Below, in pieces: positions 49,332 to 60,153 of a stretch of DNA of 64,000 nt. The DNA comes from Dechloromonas sp. (lineage in GTDB: Bacteria; Pseudomonadota; Gammaproteobacteria; Burkholderiales; Rhodocyclaceae), in contig JAQTXC010000003.1 in the NCBI GenBank assembly GCA_028689015.1, forward strand, positions 69,350-133,349. Direction: 5' to 3'. The notes under the pieces are model-generated. The model was not told the DNA's origin. It saw only the letters and a program-made list of their open reading frames with translations, and searched no databases. The first letter of the stretch is position 1. Each line of letters begins with the position of its first letter. The position numbers and the translations under genes were made by a program.

Positions 49332-50795
49332 TCACATCAAAACAATGTCGTATTGCTCAGGGGAATAACTGGGCTCGGATTGCAGCGACACGGGCTTGCC
49401 GATAAAGTCCGACAGCATGGCGAGCGATTGCGACTCCTCGTCGAGGAACAGGTCAACCACCTCCGGTCCGGCCAGGACGCGATATTCGCGGGCATTGAAC
49501 TGGCGGGCCTCGCGCAGGAGTTCGCGCAGGATTTCGTAAGCGACCGTCCGGGCGGTTTTGACTTCGCCGCGCCCGCCGCAGGTCGGACAAGGCTGGCAGA
49601 GCACATGGGCGAGCGACTCGCGCGTCCGCTTGCGGGTCATCTCGACCAAGCCGAGTTGGGTGAAGCCATTCACGGTCAACCGGGTGTGATCGCGTGAAAG
49701 CGCCTTGTTGAATTCTTCCAGCACCGCCTTCTTGTGCTCCCCGTTCTCCATGTCGATGAAGTCGACAATGATGATGCCGCCGAGGTTCCGCAAACGAAGC
49801 TGGCGGGCGATGGTCAGCGCCGCTTCGAGATTGGTCTTGAAAATGGTGTCGTCAAAATTGCGCACCCCGACAAAACCACCGGTATTGACGTCGATGGTCG
49901 TCATCGCCTCGGTCTGGTCGATGATCAGGTAGCCGCCCGACTTCAGATCGACACGACGAGCCAGCGCTTTCTGGATTTCCTCTTCCACACCATGCAGATC
50001 GAACAACGGTCGTTGCCCGGTGTAGTGATCGAGCATGGGCAATACGGCGGGCGTGTATTCCTTGGCAAAGACCGTCAGTTTCTGGAAATTTTCCCGCGAG
50101 TCGATGACGATGCGTCCGGTATCCGGATTGACGAAGTCGCGCAGTACGCGCTGACCAAGCGACAGTTCCTGGTACAGCAAGGTCGGCGGGCCGGATATGC
50201 GGGCCTTGTCGCGGATATCCCCCCAGGTCTTGCGCAGGTAGGCGATATCGGTGACAAATTCCTCGTCGCTGGCATTCTCGGCCATGGTGCGGACGATGAA
50301 GCCGCCCGGCTCATCGTCTGGCAACAGGCGCGTGATTTTCTCGCGCAGCACCTCGCGTTCGGCCTCGGCCTCGATCCGTTGCGAGATGCCGATATGCTTC
50401 TCTTGGGGCAGATAGACCAGCATGCGACCGGCGATGGAAATCTGCGTCGACAAGCGCGCACCCTTGGTTCCGATCGGGTCTTTGATGACCTGGACGACAA
50501 TGCTTTGCCCTTCGGAAAGGATTTTCTCGATCGGACGCTCACTGCCCCGCTCCGGGGCATGTTCGCGGGGTTGCCAGATGTCGGCGACATGCAGGAAGGC
50601 GGTCCGTTCCAGGCCAATCTCGACAAACGCCGACTGCATGCCAGGCAGGATGCGGACGATGCGCCCGAGATAGACATTGCCAACTAAGCCCCGGCTGGCC
50701 GTCCGTTCAATGTGCAGTTCCTGCACGACCCCTTGTTGCATGACGGCAACGCGAGTTTCCTGCGGCGTGAAGTTGATCAGGATTTCTTCGGACAT
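49332..50795 (-). CDS. rng: ribonuclease G
   Basis: 487 residues from MSEEILINFTPQETRV, close to E. coli RNase G (489). The frame stays open upstream for 494 further codons, antisense to trhP, which I discard. An S1 domain (about 35-120) is followed by the catalytic Asp residues in TTIDVNTGGFVG and IIIVDFIDMENG, and the zinc-link motif CQPCPTCGG. It processes 16S rRNA 5' ends. It is divergent from trhP with 48 bases between starts. Confidence 0.95.
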   Translation of the reverse strand: MSEEILINFTPQETRVAVMQQGVVQELHIERTASRGLVGNVYLGRIVRILPGMQSAFVEIGLERTAFLHVADIWQPREHAPERGSERPIEKILSEGQSIVVQVIKDPIGTKGARLSTQISIAGRMLVYLPQEKHIGISQRIEAEAEREVLREKITRLLPDDEPGGFIVRTMAENASDEEFVTDIAYLRKTWGDIRDKARISGPPTLLYQELSLGQRVLRDFVNPDTGRIVIDSRENFQKLTVFAKEYTPAVLPMLDHYTGQRPLFDLHGVEEEIQKALARRVDLKSGGYLIIDQTEAMTTIDVNTGGFVGVRNFDDTIFKTNLEAALTIARQLRLRNLGGIIIVDFIDMENGEHKKAVLEEFNKALSRDHTRLTVNGFTQLGLVEMTRKRTRESLAHVLCQPCPTCGGRGEVKTARTVAYEILRELLREARQFNAREYRVLAGPEVVDLFLDEESQSLAMLSDFIGKPVSLQSEPSYSPEQYDIVLM

Positions 50796-50843
50796 AGTCT
50801 CTACAATGCGCGGTTTTTGCTGGTTATTTTGCTGGATTCTACT

Positions 50844-52118
50844 ATGCGCAAGGCTCCTGAACTGCTCGCCCCCGCCGGATCGCTCACCATGATGCGCACC
50901 GCCTTCGACTTTGGCGCCGACGCGATCTACGCCGGCCAGCCGCGTTACAGCCTGCGTGTACGCAACAACGAGTTCGGCCATCTCGACAAATTGGGAGCGG
51001 CCATCGCCGAGGCGCATGTCCGCCACAAGCAGTTCTTCGTGGTCAGCAACATCTTCCCGCACAACGCCAAGCTCACCACCTATATCGCCGACATGGCGCC
51101 GGTGGTTGCGCTCAAGCCCGACGCACTGATCATGTCCGACCCCGGCCTGATCGACATGGTGCGTACGCAATGGCCGGAGCAGGTGATCCACCTGTCGGTG
51201 CAGGCCAACACGGTCAACTGGGCGGCCGTGCGTTTCTGGAAAAAGATGGGGGTCGACCGCGTCATTCTGTCGCGCGAATTGTCGCTCGACGAAGTCGCCG
51301 AGATCCGCCAGCAATGCCCGGACGTTGAACTGGAAGTCTTCGTTCATGGCGCGCTGTGCATCGCCTACTCCGGCCGTTGCCTGCTTTCCGGCTATTTCAA
51401 CCACCGCGATCCGAACCAGGGCACCTGCACCAATTCCTGCCGCTGGGACTACAAGGTGTCGACCTCTGACGGTCAACCGGTCAATTTCCACAAAAACCCG
51501 GACCAGGAAATCCTGCTTGAAGAACAGCAGCGCCCGGGCGAACTGATGCCGATTGAGGAAGACGAGCACGGCACCTACATCATGAACTCGAAGGACCTGC
51601 GCGCCATCGAACACGTTCATCGCCTGGTCGAGATCGGCATCGATTCGTTGAAAATCGAAGGCCGCACCAAGAGCCCGTATTACGTCGCCCGCACCGCCCA
51701 GGCCTACCGCCAGGCCATCGACGATGCAGTCGCCGGTCGCCCATTCAATCCTGAATTGCTGGCGAATCTGGAAAGTCTGGCGAATCGCGGCTACACCGAC
51801 GGTTTCTACCAGCGACACCATGATGCCGATTACCAGAATTACCTGCGCGGCCACTCGGAATCCGACCGCAGCCAATATGTCGGCGACGCCGTGGCCTTTG
51901 ATGCCGCCCGCGGCCTGATGGAAATCGAGGTCAAAAACCGGTTTACCGCAGGCGATCTGCTCGAAGCGGTCCACCCTGCGGGCAACCTGCACCACCGCCC
52001 ACAGCGGATGGAAAACCAGGCCGGTGAACCGGTGAACGTCGCCCCCGGCAGCGGCCATCGGGTATGGATCGATCTGCCGGAAAGCCGCCTCGGCGCCTAC
52101 GTCGCCCGCTGCTTCTAA
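50844..52118 (+). CDS. trhP: tRNA 5-hydroxyuridine synthesis protein TrhP (YegQ, U32 peptidase family)
   Basis: 424 residues starting MRKAPELLAPAGSLTMM, the U32 family N-terminus. The barrel contains HLSVQANTVNW and the Cys block GRCLLSGYFNHRDPNQGTCTNSC, which is likely an iron-sulphur site. A SLKIEGRTKSPYYVA segment follows. TrhP is involved in 5-hydroxyuridine at tRNA position 34 using prephenate as cofactor source. The start lacks a strong ribosome binding site. Confidence 0.9.
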   Translation: MRKAPELLAPAGSLTMMRTAFDFGADAIYAGQPRYSLRVRNNEFGHLDKLGAAIAEAHVRHKQFFVVSNIFPHNAKLTTYIADMAPVVALKPDALIMSDPGLIDMVRTQWPEQVIHLSVQANTVNWAAVRFWKKMGVDRVILSRELSLDEVAEIRQQCPDVELEVFVHGALCIAYSGRCLLSGYFNHRDPNQGTCTNSCRWDYKVSTSDGQPVNFHKNPDQEILLEEQQRPGELMPIEEDEHGTYIMNSKDLRAIEHVHRLVEIGIDSLKIEGRTKSPYYVARTAQAYRQAIDDAVAGRPFNPELLANLESLANRGYTDGFYQRHHDADYQNYLRGHSESDRSQYVGDAVAFDAARGLMEIEVKNRFTAGDLLEAVHPAGNLHHRPQRMENQAGEPVNVAPGSGHRVWIDLPESRLGAYVARCF

Positions 52119-52153
52119 GCCGGTTACAAATTGACGACAAAATAATAACAATC

Positions 52154-52178
52154 GCTGATATTGCAGTGCAGCATCAGC
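52154..52178. repeat. short hairpin-forming inverted repeat before the acyltransferase gene
   Basis: GCTGAT (52154-52159) and ATCAGC (52173-52178) enclose TTGC-AGT-GCAG, giving a near-continuous stem with a 3-base loop. It could be an operator or the end of the trhP transcript. There is no U tract. Confidence 0.4.
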
Positions 52179-52194
52179 AGTATGATTCGCCCCC

Positions 52195-53337
52195 ATGAAA
52201 TCTGCTGACCGCATGCCCCTGATCGACGCGCTCAAAGCCATCGCGTCGCAAGTGGTCCTGTTGCACCACCTAGCCATCTACGGCCCGCTGGCGGCTGCCC
52301 TGCAACTGGCGCTCCCGAGCAGCAGTGGACTGCTGGCCGATTACGGTCGACTGGCCGTCCAGATCTTTTTGGTCACCGGCGGCTTTCTCGCTGCCCGCGC
52401 CCTGTCCGGCGACGGCGAGCGCTTTCCCGCCCACCCCCTGACACTGATCGGCCGTCGTTACCTGCGGCTGGCACTCCCCTTCCTGGTCGCCATCGCCCTG
52501 GCCATCATTGCTTCCGCCTTGGCCGACCGTTGGCTGGCCGATGACATGATCCCGGCCCGCGCCACGCTGAGTCAGTGGCTGGCCCATGCCCTGCTACTGC
52601 ATGGCGTGCTCGGCCACGCCTCACTGTCGGCCGGCGTCTGGTATGTCGCCATCGATTTCCAACTATTCGCGCTGCTCGCCCTGCTGCTTTGGCTGGGTCG
52701 TGGCCGACTGCTTGGCCTGGTGCTGGTGGTCAGTCTGGCCCTGGCTGCCTTGTTCTGGTTTAACCGCGATGCGCGCTGGGACAACTGGGCGCTCTATTTC
52801 TTCGGTTCGTACGGACTTGGCGCCATCGCCTGGTGGGCTTCCAGCCGTGGCCGCCTGCTGGCCTGGCTAGGCGCCATGCTGACCGTGGTCACCGCCGCCT
52901 TGCTGGTCGATTTTCGCCTGCGCATCGCGCTCGCCCTGGTCATTGCCCTCAGCCTAGGTCTGGCCCGGCGCAGCGGTCTGTTGCAGCGCTGGCCACAAAG
53001 CCTGGCCCTGGCGCACCTGAGCCAGATTTCCTACAGCGTTTTTCTGGTGCACTTTCCGATACTGCTGCTGGCCAACGCTGCCTTCGCCCACTGGCTTCCG
53101 GAAGCGTCCACCACCACCAGCCTGCTGACTTTGGCCGCGACCTGGCTGGTCGCCAACCTGGCCGGGCAATTTTTCCATCGTCACGTCGAAGCGGCGGGCC
53201 TCGATCGCCGCCTGCTCAAGGCCGGGCAAGCGTTGGCCAAGCCACTCGGCCGACCGGCCAGCAGCCTGCTGCGGGCCGGTCGCGACGGGGCTCAGCGCCT
53301 GTTACTGCGCCCACGCCGCATGTACGACCCGCGTTAA
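52195..53337 (+). CDS. acyltransferase-3 family membrane protein (OafA-like)
   Basis: 380 residues with about ten membrane helices. The family start R-x-P-L-I-D-A-L-K-A-I-A and the conserved LLHHLAIYGP His pair are visible, with an R-R-Y-L-R-L-A-L-P block at about 85. These enzymes move acyl groups onto surface polysaccharides or other exported molecules. The 40-residue basic C-terminal tail is unusual. Its stop touches the stop of the converging aacS-type gene (no gap). Confidence 0.83.
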   Translation: MKSADRMPLIDALKAIASQVVLLHHLAIYGPLAAALQLALPSSSGLLADYGRLAVQIFLVTGGFLAARALSGDGERFPAHPLTLIGRRYLRLALPFLVAIALAIIASALADRWLADDMIPARATLSQWLAHALLLHGVLGHASLSAGVWYVAIDFQLFALLALLLWLGRGRLLGLVLVVSLALAALFWFNRDARWDNWALYFFGSYGLGAIAWWASSRGRLLAWLGAMLTVVTAALLVDFRLRIALALVIALSLGLARRSGLLQRWPQSLALAHLSQISYSVFLVHFPILLLANAAFAHWLPEASTTTSLLTLAATWLVANLAGQFFHRHVEAAGLDRRLLKAGQALAKPLGRPASSLLRAGRDGAQRLLLRPRRMYDPR

Positions 53338-55296
<1,959 letters not shown>

Positions 55297-55340
55297 CTTG
55301 TCTCCTCATGGCTGTTGATTTTGCCCGATAGCTTAGCAGG

Positions 55341-55357
55341 GTAACGTTAACGTCAAC
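55341..55357. promoter_or_regulatory. LiuR-like operator between the acetoacetyl-CoA synthetase and enoyl-CoA hydratase genes
   Basis: GTAACGTTAACGTCAAC is close to the TTTACGTNNACGTNAA type palindrome I associate with LiuR, a MerR-family regulator of branched-chain amino acid degradation. It is centred 53 bases from the synthetase start and 87 from the hydratase start. The 139-base gap shows no gene. Confidence 0.5.
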
Positions 55358-55435
55358 TGTCGCCAGCCGGACAAACCCTAATAGATGACCCGCTGCTAAG
55401 ATGTAGAACAAATCAACACCACACAGGAGAAATGC

Positions 55436-56215
55436 ATGAGTACTGTCGTACTGACCGAAATCCACGGCAAGGTCGGCCTGATCCGCATCAATCGTCCCGA
55501 GGCCATGAACGCCCTGAATGACGCCGTCGCTGACGGTATCGCCGCAGCGGTCGACGCCTTCGAAGCCGACGAAAACATCGGGTGCATGGTGCTGACCGGC
55601 AACGACAAGGCTTTTGCCGCCGGCGCCGACATCAGCGTCATGCGCCAGCAAAGCTTTGACTACATGCACGCCTACAAGAGCGATTTCGTCACCCGCAACT
55701 GGGAGCGCATCCGCACTGCCCGCAAGCCGGTGATCGCCGCCGTCGCCGGCTATGCCCTCGGTGGAGGCTGCGAATTTGCCATGATGTGCGACATGATCTA
55801 CGCCGCTGAGAATGCGCGGTTCGGCCAGCCCGAGATCAAGATCGGCACCTTGCCCGGCGCCGGCGGCAGCCAGCGCCTACCACGCGCCATCGGCAAGGCC
55901 AAGGCCATGGACATGTGCCTGACCGGCCGCCTGATGAATGCCGCCGAGGCCGAACAGGCCGGCCTGGTCGCGCGCATCTTTCCAACCGAAAGTCTGCTGG
56001 AGGAAACCCTGAAAATCGCCCAGGACATCGCCAGCTACTCGCTGCCGGTGATCATGATGAACAAGGAGGCCGTCAATCGCGCCTTTGAATCCTCGCTGAC
56101 CGAGGGCCTGCTGTTCGAACGCCGCCTGTTCCACGCCAGCTTTGGCCTGGACGACCAGAAGGAAGGCATGAACGCCTTCGCCGAAAAGCGCAAACCGGTC
56201 TTCACGAACCGCTAA
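55436..56215 (+). CDS. enoyl-CoA hydratase/isomerase (crotonase family)
   Basis: 259 residues. The oxyanion hole is FAAGADI (60-66) and the GYALGGGCEF helix, with catalytic Glu113 and Glu133 (FGQPEIKIG). AGGAG is six bases before the second of two close ATGs. It hydrates enoyl-CoA in short-chain acyl-CoA breakdown. Its partner across the operator is an acetoacetyl-CoA synthetase. Confidence 0.92.
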   Translation: MSTVVLTEIHGKVGLIRINRPEAMNALNDAVADGIAAAVDAFEADENIGCMVLTGNDKAFAAGADISVMRQQSFDYMHAYKSDFVTRNWERIRTARKPVIAAVAGYALGGGCEFAMMCDMIYAAENARFGQPEIKIGTLPGAGGSQRLPRAIGKAKAMDMCLTGRLMNAAEAEQAGLVARIFPTESLLEETLKIAQDIASYSLPVIMMNKEAVNRAFESSLTEGLLFERRLFHASFGLDDQKEGMNAFAEKRKPVFTNR

Positions 56216-56222
56216 GTGGACC

Positions 56223-56274
56223 GCATGCCGGGCGGGTTAAACTGGCGCCTTTGTGTTGCAGGCGCCCGGCATGC
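56223..56274 (+). repeat. 12-bp inverted repeat covering the start codon of the next gene
   Basis: GCATGCCGGGCG (56223-56234) and CGCCCGGCATGC (56263-56274) are perfect reverse complements separated by 28 bases. The ATG at 56271-56273 lies in the second arm. The first arm begins seven bases after the enoyl-CoA hydratase stop. Confidence 0.8.
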
Positions 56275-57329
56275 ATCTTTTCGTCGATATTTCCGGCCAC
56301 GGCTATGGTCATCTGGCCATTACCGCCCCCATTCTCAACCGTCTGGCCGACATTACCCCCGATTGCGCGTTGACCGTACGCAGCCGGCTGCCACAGGATT
56401 TGCTGCGTGAGCGCATCTACCCCACCTTCCGCCACCTGCCAGGGGGCAGCGATTTCGGTTACCTGATGCACGATGCCCTGCGCATCGACCGTCGCGCCAG
56501 TGCTGCCGCCTATCAGCAGGCCCACGCCGATTACCCGGCCCGCCTGGCCGCCGAACTGGCACTCCTCGACGAATTACGACCCGACTGCATCCTGAGCAAC
56601 ATCAGCGACCTGCCACTGGCTGCGGCCGCTCAACGCGGCCTACCGGCCTATGCCCTGTGCTCGCTGAACTGGGCTGATTTGTTCGACCATTTTTTCGGGA
56701 CAGCGCCCTGGGCAGCGCCGATTCATCAAGAATTGCTGAGCGCCTACCAAAGCGCCCGGGCATTCTTGCGCGTCACCCCGGGCATGGCGATGCCTGAGCT
56801 GGGCAACCGGGTCGACCTGGACCCGGTCGCCGCCCTGGGCCAGCGCCATGATCTCGGCCTGCAGGGGGACCGCGCCATCCTGGTCGCTCTCGGCGGCATT
56901 GCCCATCGTCTGCCGATCGAAAACTGGCCGCGCCTGCCCGGCATCCGCTGGCTGGTTGCCGAAGCCTGGCAATGTCGCCATCCTGATGCCTTAGTCAGTG
57001 AATCCTTTGGTCTGTCGTTTACCGACCTGCTCTGCTCAGTCGACGCCGTGCTGACCAAGCCCGGTTACGGCACCTTCACCGAAGCGGCCTGCAACGGTAC
57101 GCCAGTGCTTTACCAACGACGCGACGATTGGCCAGAGCAGGATTGCCTGATCGACTGGCTCCATCAGCACGGAAATTGCCGAGAAATCACGGTCGACCGC
57201 ATCGCGCAGGGAAAAATGGCCGACGACCTCAGCGCGCTGTGGGCGCAAGCCCGGCGCACCCCGCCGGCAGCCAATGGCGCCGCGCAGGCGGCGCAACTGA
57301 TTACAGCGGGCGCAAGCCGAAACGTTTGA
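56271..57329 (+). CDS. GT-B-fold glycosyltransferase-like protein
   Basis: 352 residues from the ATG at 56271. A TTG six codons earlier is the alternative. The N-terminus MHLFVDISGHGYGHLA is a Gly-His-Gly rich Rossmann start as in MurG and related enzymes. Near the C-terminus LTKPGYGTFTEAACNGTPVLY resembles the nucleotide-sugar binding motif. Substrate not recognised. Its stop lies within the end of maf on the other strand (29 bases overlap). Confidence 0.75.
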   Translation: MHLFVDISGHGYGHLAITAPILNRLADITPDCALTVRSRLPQDLLRERIYPTFRHLPGGSDFGYLMHDALRIDRRASAAAYQQAHADYPARLAAELALLDELRPDCILSNISDLPLAAAAQRGLPAYALCSLNWADLFDHFFGTAPWAAPIHQELLSAYQSARAFLRVTPGMAMPELGNRVDLDPVAALGQRHDLGLQGDRAILVALGGIAHRLPIENWPRLPGIRWLVAEAWQCRHPDALVSESFGLSFTDLLCSVDAVLTKPGYGTFTEAACNGTPVLYQRRDDWPEQDCLIDWLHQHGNCREITVDRIAQGKMADDLSALWAQARRTPPAANGAAQAAQLITAGASRNV

Positions 57330-57888
57330 GTAATTCGCCGGTTTCGCACACCGGCAAGCCCATCACACCGCTATAACTTCCCGACATGTAATCGACGAAC
57401 AAGCCCGCCTTGCCTTGAATACCGTAAGCCCCCGCCTTGTCCATCGGCTCGCCGGAGAGCACATAGTGACGAATTTCGTGCTCATCAAGGACGCGAAAGC
57501 GCACTTCGCTGACCGACAGGACAAATTCCGTTCGTTCCAGATGGTGGACCGCGACACCGGTCAGCACCTGATGCGTCTGCCCGGACAAGCGATGCAAGAT
57601 GGCTGTGGCATCGGCCGCGTCACGCGGTTTGCCAATGATCTGGCCGGCGAATTCCAGTGTGGTGTCGGCCGACAGAATGGGGCGTAGCGGCAGATCACGT
57701 TCTTGCAGCAAATGCAGACCAAATTCAGCCTTGGCGCGCGTCACCCGCTCAACATAATGGCGCGGCACCTCGTCGGGCCAAGGGGTTTCATCCACCTCGA
57801 CATCCGACAGCAAGGTATCGAATTCGACCCCGATCTGATGCAGCAACTCACGACGGCGCGGGCTGCGCGAGGCCAGGTAAATCCGCAT
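57301..57888 (-). CDS. maf: Maf-like nucleotide pyrophosphatase
   Basis: 195 residues from [16 protein letters not shown], the Maf signature, with GGGAGGG just upstream. An ATG one codon earlier is possible. The catalytic region has ADTTLEF and the KPRDAADATAIL helix. Maf proteins hydrolyse non-canonical or methylated nucleoside triphosphates. The start overlaps the rlmH stop. Confidence 0.9.
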   Translation of the reverse strand: MRIYLASRSPRRRELLHQIGVEFDTLLSDVEVDETPWPDEVPRHYVERVTRAKAEFGLHLLQERDLPLRPILSADTTLEFAGQIIGKPRDAADATAILHRLSGQTHQVLTGVAVHHLERTEFVLSVSEVRFRVLDEHEIRHYVLSGEPMDKAGAYGIQGKAGLFVDYMSGSYSGVMGLPVCETGELLKRFGLRPL

Positions 57889-58358
57889 CATCCCTCCCGG
57901 TGATAAGGGTGATTTTTCAGGACGCTGACCGCCCGGTACAACTGTTCGCACAGCACCAGGCGCGCCATGCCGTGCGGCAGCGTCAGACTGGAGAGGCGCA
58001 GCTTGTCGCTCGCCAGCTGCTTGAATTCTTCATCCAGGCCATCCGCCCCGCCAATCAGCAGGGCGACGTCGCGCCCGTCCTGCATCCAGACCTCCAGGCG
58101 CCTGGCGAGCTGCAAAGTGGTCAGGTCATCCCCTTTTTCATCAAGCACAACCAGCCGGCAACTACCGGGCAAGGCATCGCGCAAGCGCGCCTTTTCGGCG
58201 GCTAGCAACTGCTCGCGGGTTTTCGAACCGCGGGGCTCGGGCTTGATTTCGGTGACGCTGGCCGACAATTCGCGCGGCATGCGTTTGAGATACTCGCCGC
58301 AGCCAGCGTTGACCCAGTCGGGCTGACGATGGCCAACGGCGAGAATCGCCAGCTTCAT
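57888..58358 (-). CDS. rlmH: 23S rRNA (pseudouridine1915-N3)-methyltransferase RlmH
   Basis: 156 residues, the exact family size. The SPOUT knot motif is [13 protein letters not shown] and the C-terminal [16 protein letters not shown]. It overlaps rsfS by four bases and maf by one. Confidence 0.96.
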   Translation of the reverse strand: MKLAILAVGHRQPDWVNAGCGEYLKRMPRELSASVTEIKPEPRGSKTREQLLAAEKARLRDALPGSCRLVVLDEKGDDLTTLQLARRLEVWMQDGRDVALLIGGADGLDEEFKQLASDKLRLSSLTLPHGMARLVLCEQLYRAVSVLKNHPYHREG

Positions 58359-58720
58359 TCGCCGCTGGCCTGCTCCGCCGACTTGCGCCGCTGGGCGGGT
58401 GTCACCTGCCAGAGTTCCTCAAGGTTGTAATGGGCACGAACGGTCGGCTGCATGACATGGACGACGATGTCGCCAATATCGACCAGCACCCATTCACCAC
58501 CGTCTTCCCCTTCGACTGAGATGATCTCGCCGCCGGCTTCCTTGACCTTGTCGTGAACGTTGCGGGCCAGAGACCTGACCTGACGGTTGGAATCGCCGGT
58601 CGCAATGACCAGACGATCGAACATCGAGGTGAGTTTCGTGGTGTTGATGACTTCGATGTCCTTGCCCTTGATATCTTCGAGGGCGGAAACGATGATTTTT
58701 TGCAGCTTGCGGATGTCCAT
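58355..58720 (-). CDS. rsfS: ribosome silencing factor RsfS
   Basis: 121 residues. RsfS binds L14 and blocks subunit joining in starvation. [18 protein letters not shown] and [14 protein letters not shown] are the core motifs. It overlaps nadD by one base (TGATG). Confidence 0.95.
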   Translation of the reverse strand: MDIRKLQKIIVSALEDIKGKDIEVINTTKLTSMFDRLVIATGDSNRQVRSLARNVHDKVKEAGGEIISVEGEDGGEWVLVDIGDIVVHVMQPTVRAHYNLEELWQVTPAQRRKSAEQASGE

Positions 58721-59421
58721 CAGGGGTTTCTGTAAAGAGAGTGAGCCCGAATATAGTCGAGAACCGTATCTGGCAGCAAATAACGCGCTGACAAGCCGTT
58801 GGCTAATAACTGACGAATCTGGGTGGCCGAGATCGCCAACTGGGTCATGGCAAAGGTAGCAATCGCCCCGGCCGGGCGGCTTTTCAACTGTTCTTCAGCC
58901 GCCGGCCGGCGGCGCCGGAACGCCTCAGCCAGGACGGGCGACAGATTATTGGCGGCAATCGGAAAACCCGGTCGGTGCGACACTGCAATGTGTGCCAACT
59001 CCAGAATATCCGACCAACGGTGCCAGGTCGGCAAGCCGGCAAAGGCATCGGCGCCAAGCAGCAGAACCAGCGAACGCTCAGCGCCCAATTCGCGGCGCAG
59101 GCGCTCCAGGGTATGTACGGTATAACTGGGCGCATCGGCCTCAACCTCGGCGGCATCAACAAAAAATTGCTGATTATCCGCAGTCGACCGCAAAACCATG
59201 GCCAGCCGCTGGGCAGCCGTAACGCCAGGCTGCGCCCGATGAGGCGGCTGGCCGGCGGGAATCCAGCGCACACCCTGCAGACCAAGATGGCTGATCGCCT
59301 CCTCGGCCAAACGCAAATGGCCGTAATGGACGGGATCGAAGGTGCCCCCAAACAGGCCCAGTGGCCCGGCAACCGGATCAGACAATTTCGGAGATGCCAA
59401 AAATGTCGCGATAGCCGACAT
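58720..59421 (-). CDS. nadD: nicotinate-nucleotide adenylyltransferase
   Basis: About 233 residues from the ATG at 59421, which overlaps the upstream gene by 44 bases. A TTG at 59385, closer to the typical distance from GGTFDPVHYGHL, may be the true start. Neither has a clear ribosome binding site. The C-terminal motif is ISATQIRQLL. It makes deamido-NAD from NaMN and ATP. Confidence 0.92.
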   Translation of the reverse strand: MSAIATFLASPKLSDPVAGPLGLFGGTFDPVHYGHLRLAEEAISHLGLQGVRWIPAGQPPHRAQPGVTAAQRLAMVLRSTADNQQFFVDAAEVEADAPSYTVHTLERLRRELGAERSLVLLLGADAFAGLPTWHRWSDILELAHIAVSHRPGFPIAANNLSPVLAEAFRRRRPAAEEQLKSRPAGAIATFAMTQLAISATQIRQLLANGLSARYLLPDTVLDYIRAHSLYRNP

Positions 59422-60151
59422 AAAAACTGGCAAAGATGGTGGGCGCAATGATCAGGGCTATCGCCACCGTAACGATGACGGTGGCGAACTGCTGGGCACC
59501 CGGCAAAAGGATCAGCAATAGACCGAGCAGGATGCCCGGACCAATCACCGCCGCCAGGAGCAAGGCCAGGCCATAGACCAGGAACGGTCGCCAGTTCATC
59601 CAGCAAGCAACGAAACTGAAAAACAGCGCTTTAGCAATTGTCAGTCGATGCCAGGCCACCAGGACCGGCGCGAACCACCAGGCCATCATCAGCGGCGTCA
59701 TCAAGGCAGCGACCAACAGACCCGGCAAGGCGAAGTTGCTTTCTTCAAGCGCTGCCCGCTCCACCGGATTGCTGGCCAGCATGTAGCGCAGCAAGTCGCC
59801 GCCATCGGCCACGGTGGAGACACCGAGCACACCCAAGGTGCACAGCAGATAGAGGGCACCAAGCAACAACAGGCTGCGAGTGCGCTCGCCAAAGGCCGAA
59901 AACAGCGTCTGCATGTTCAGCGGGACACCCCGCTCCAGGTTGCGTGTGGCCTGCATCAAACCAACCGACAAGGCCGGAATAACGGCAGAAGCCGCCAGGG
60001 CGCCAACCACAGGAAAAATATTGAGCAAGACCACGATGAACCAGTAGCTGACCACCAGCATCGACAACATCGGCGGATTGCGCCGGTAAATGGCCAAGCC
60101 ACCGAGGATCCAGCGCCAGCCGGCTGCGGCAGCCAAGGTTTGAGCACGCAC
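59378..60151 (-). CDS. BPSS1780-family membrane protein (second copy)
   Basis: 257 residues from a GTG at 60151 with GGAG eight bases upstream and two bases after the previous stop. Hydrophobic helices alternate with short loops, starting GWRWILGGLAIYRRNPP and ending SFYVGYRDIFGISEIV. The ending repeats that of the neighbour (YASYRDMFTGV), showing the two are related. Function unknown. Confidence 0.8.
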   Translation of the reverse strand: MRAQTLAAAAGWRWILGGLAIYRRNPPMLSMLVVSYWFIVVLLNIFPVVGALAASAVIPALSVGLMQATRNLERGVPLNMQTLFSAFGERTRSLLLLGALYLLCTLGVLGVSTVADGGDLLRYMLASNPVERAALEESNFALPGLLVAALMTPLMMAWWFAPVLVAWHRLTIAKALFFSFVACWMNWRPFLVYGLALLLAAVIGPGILLGLLLILLPGAQQFATVIVTVAIALIIAPTIFASFYVGYRDIFGISEIV

Positions 60152-60153
60152 GG

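Noticed and set aside
50796..52277. Large upstream extension of the RNase G frame, giving a 981-residue open frame
   Set aside because: It is antisense to trhP, has no family motifs and precedes the clear RNase G start MSEEILI. Long antisense frames are common at high GC.
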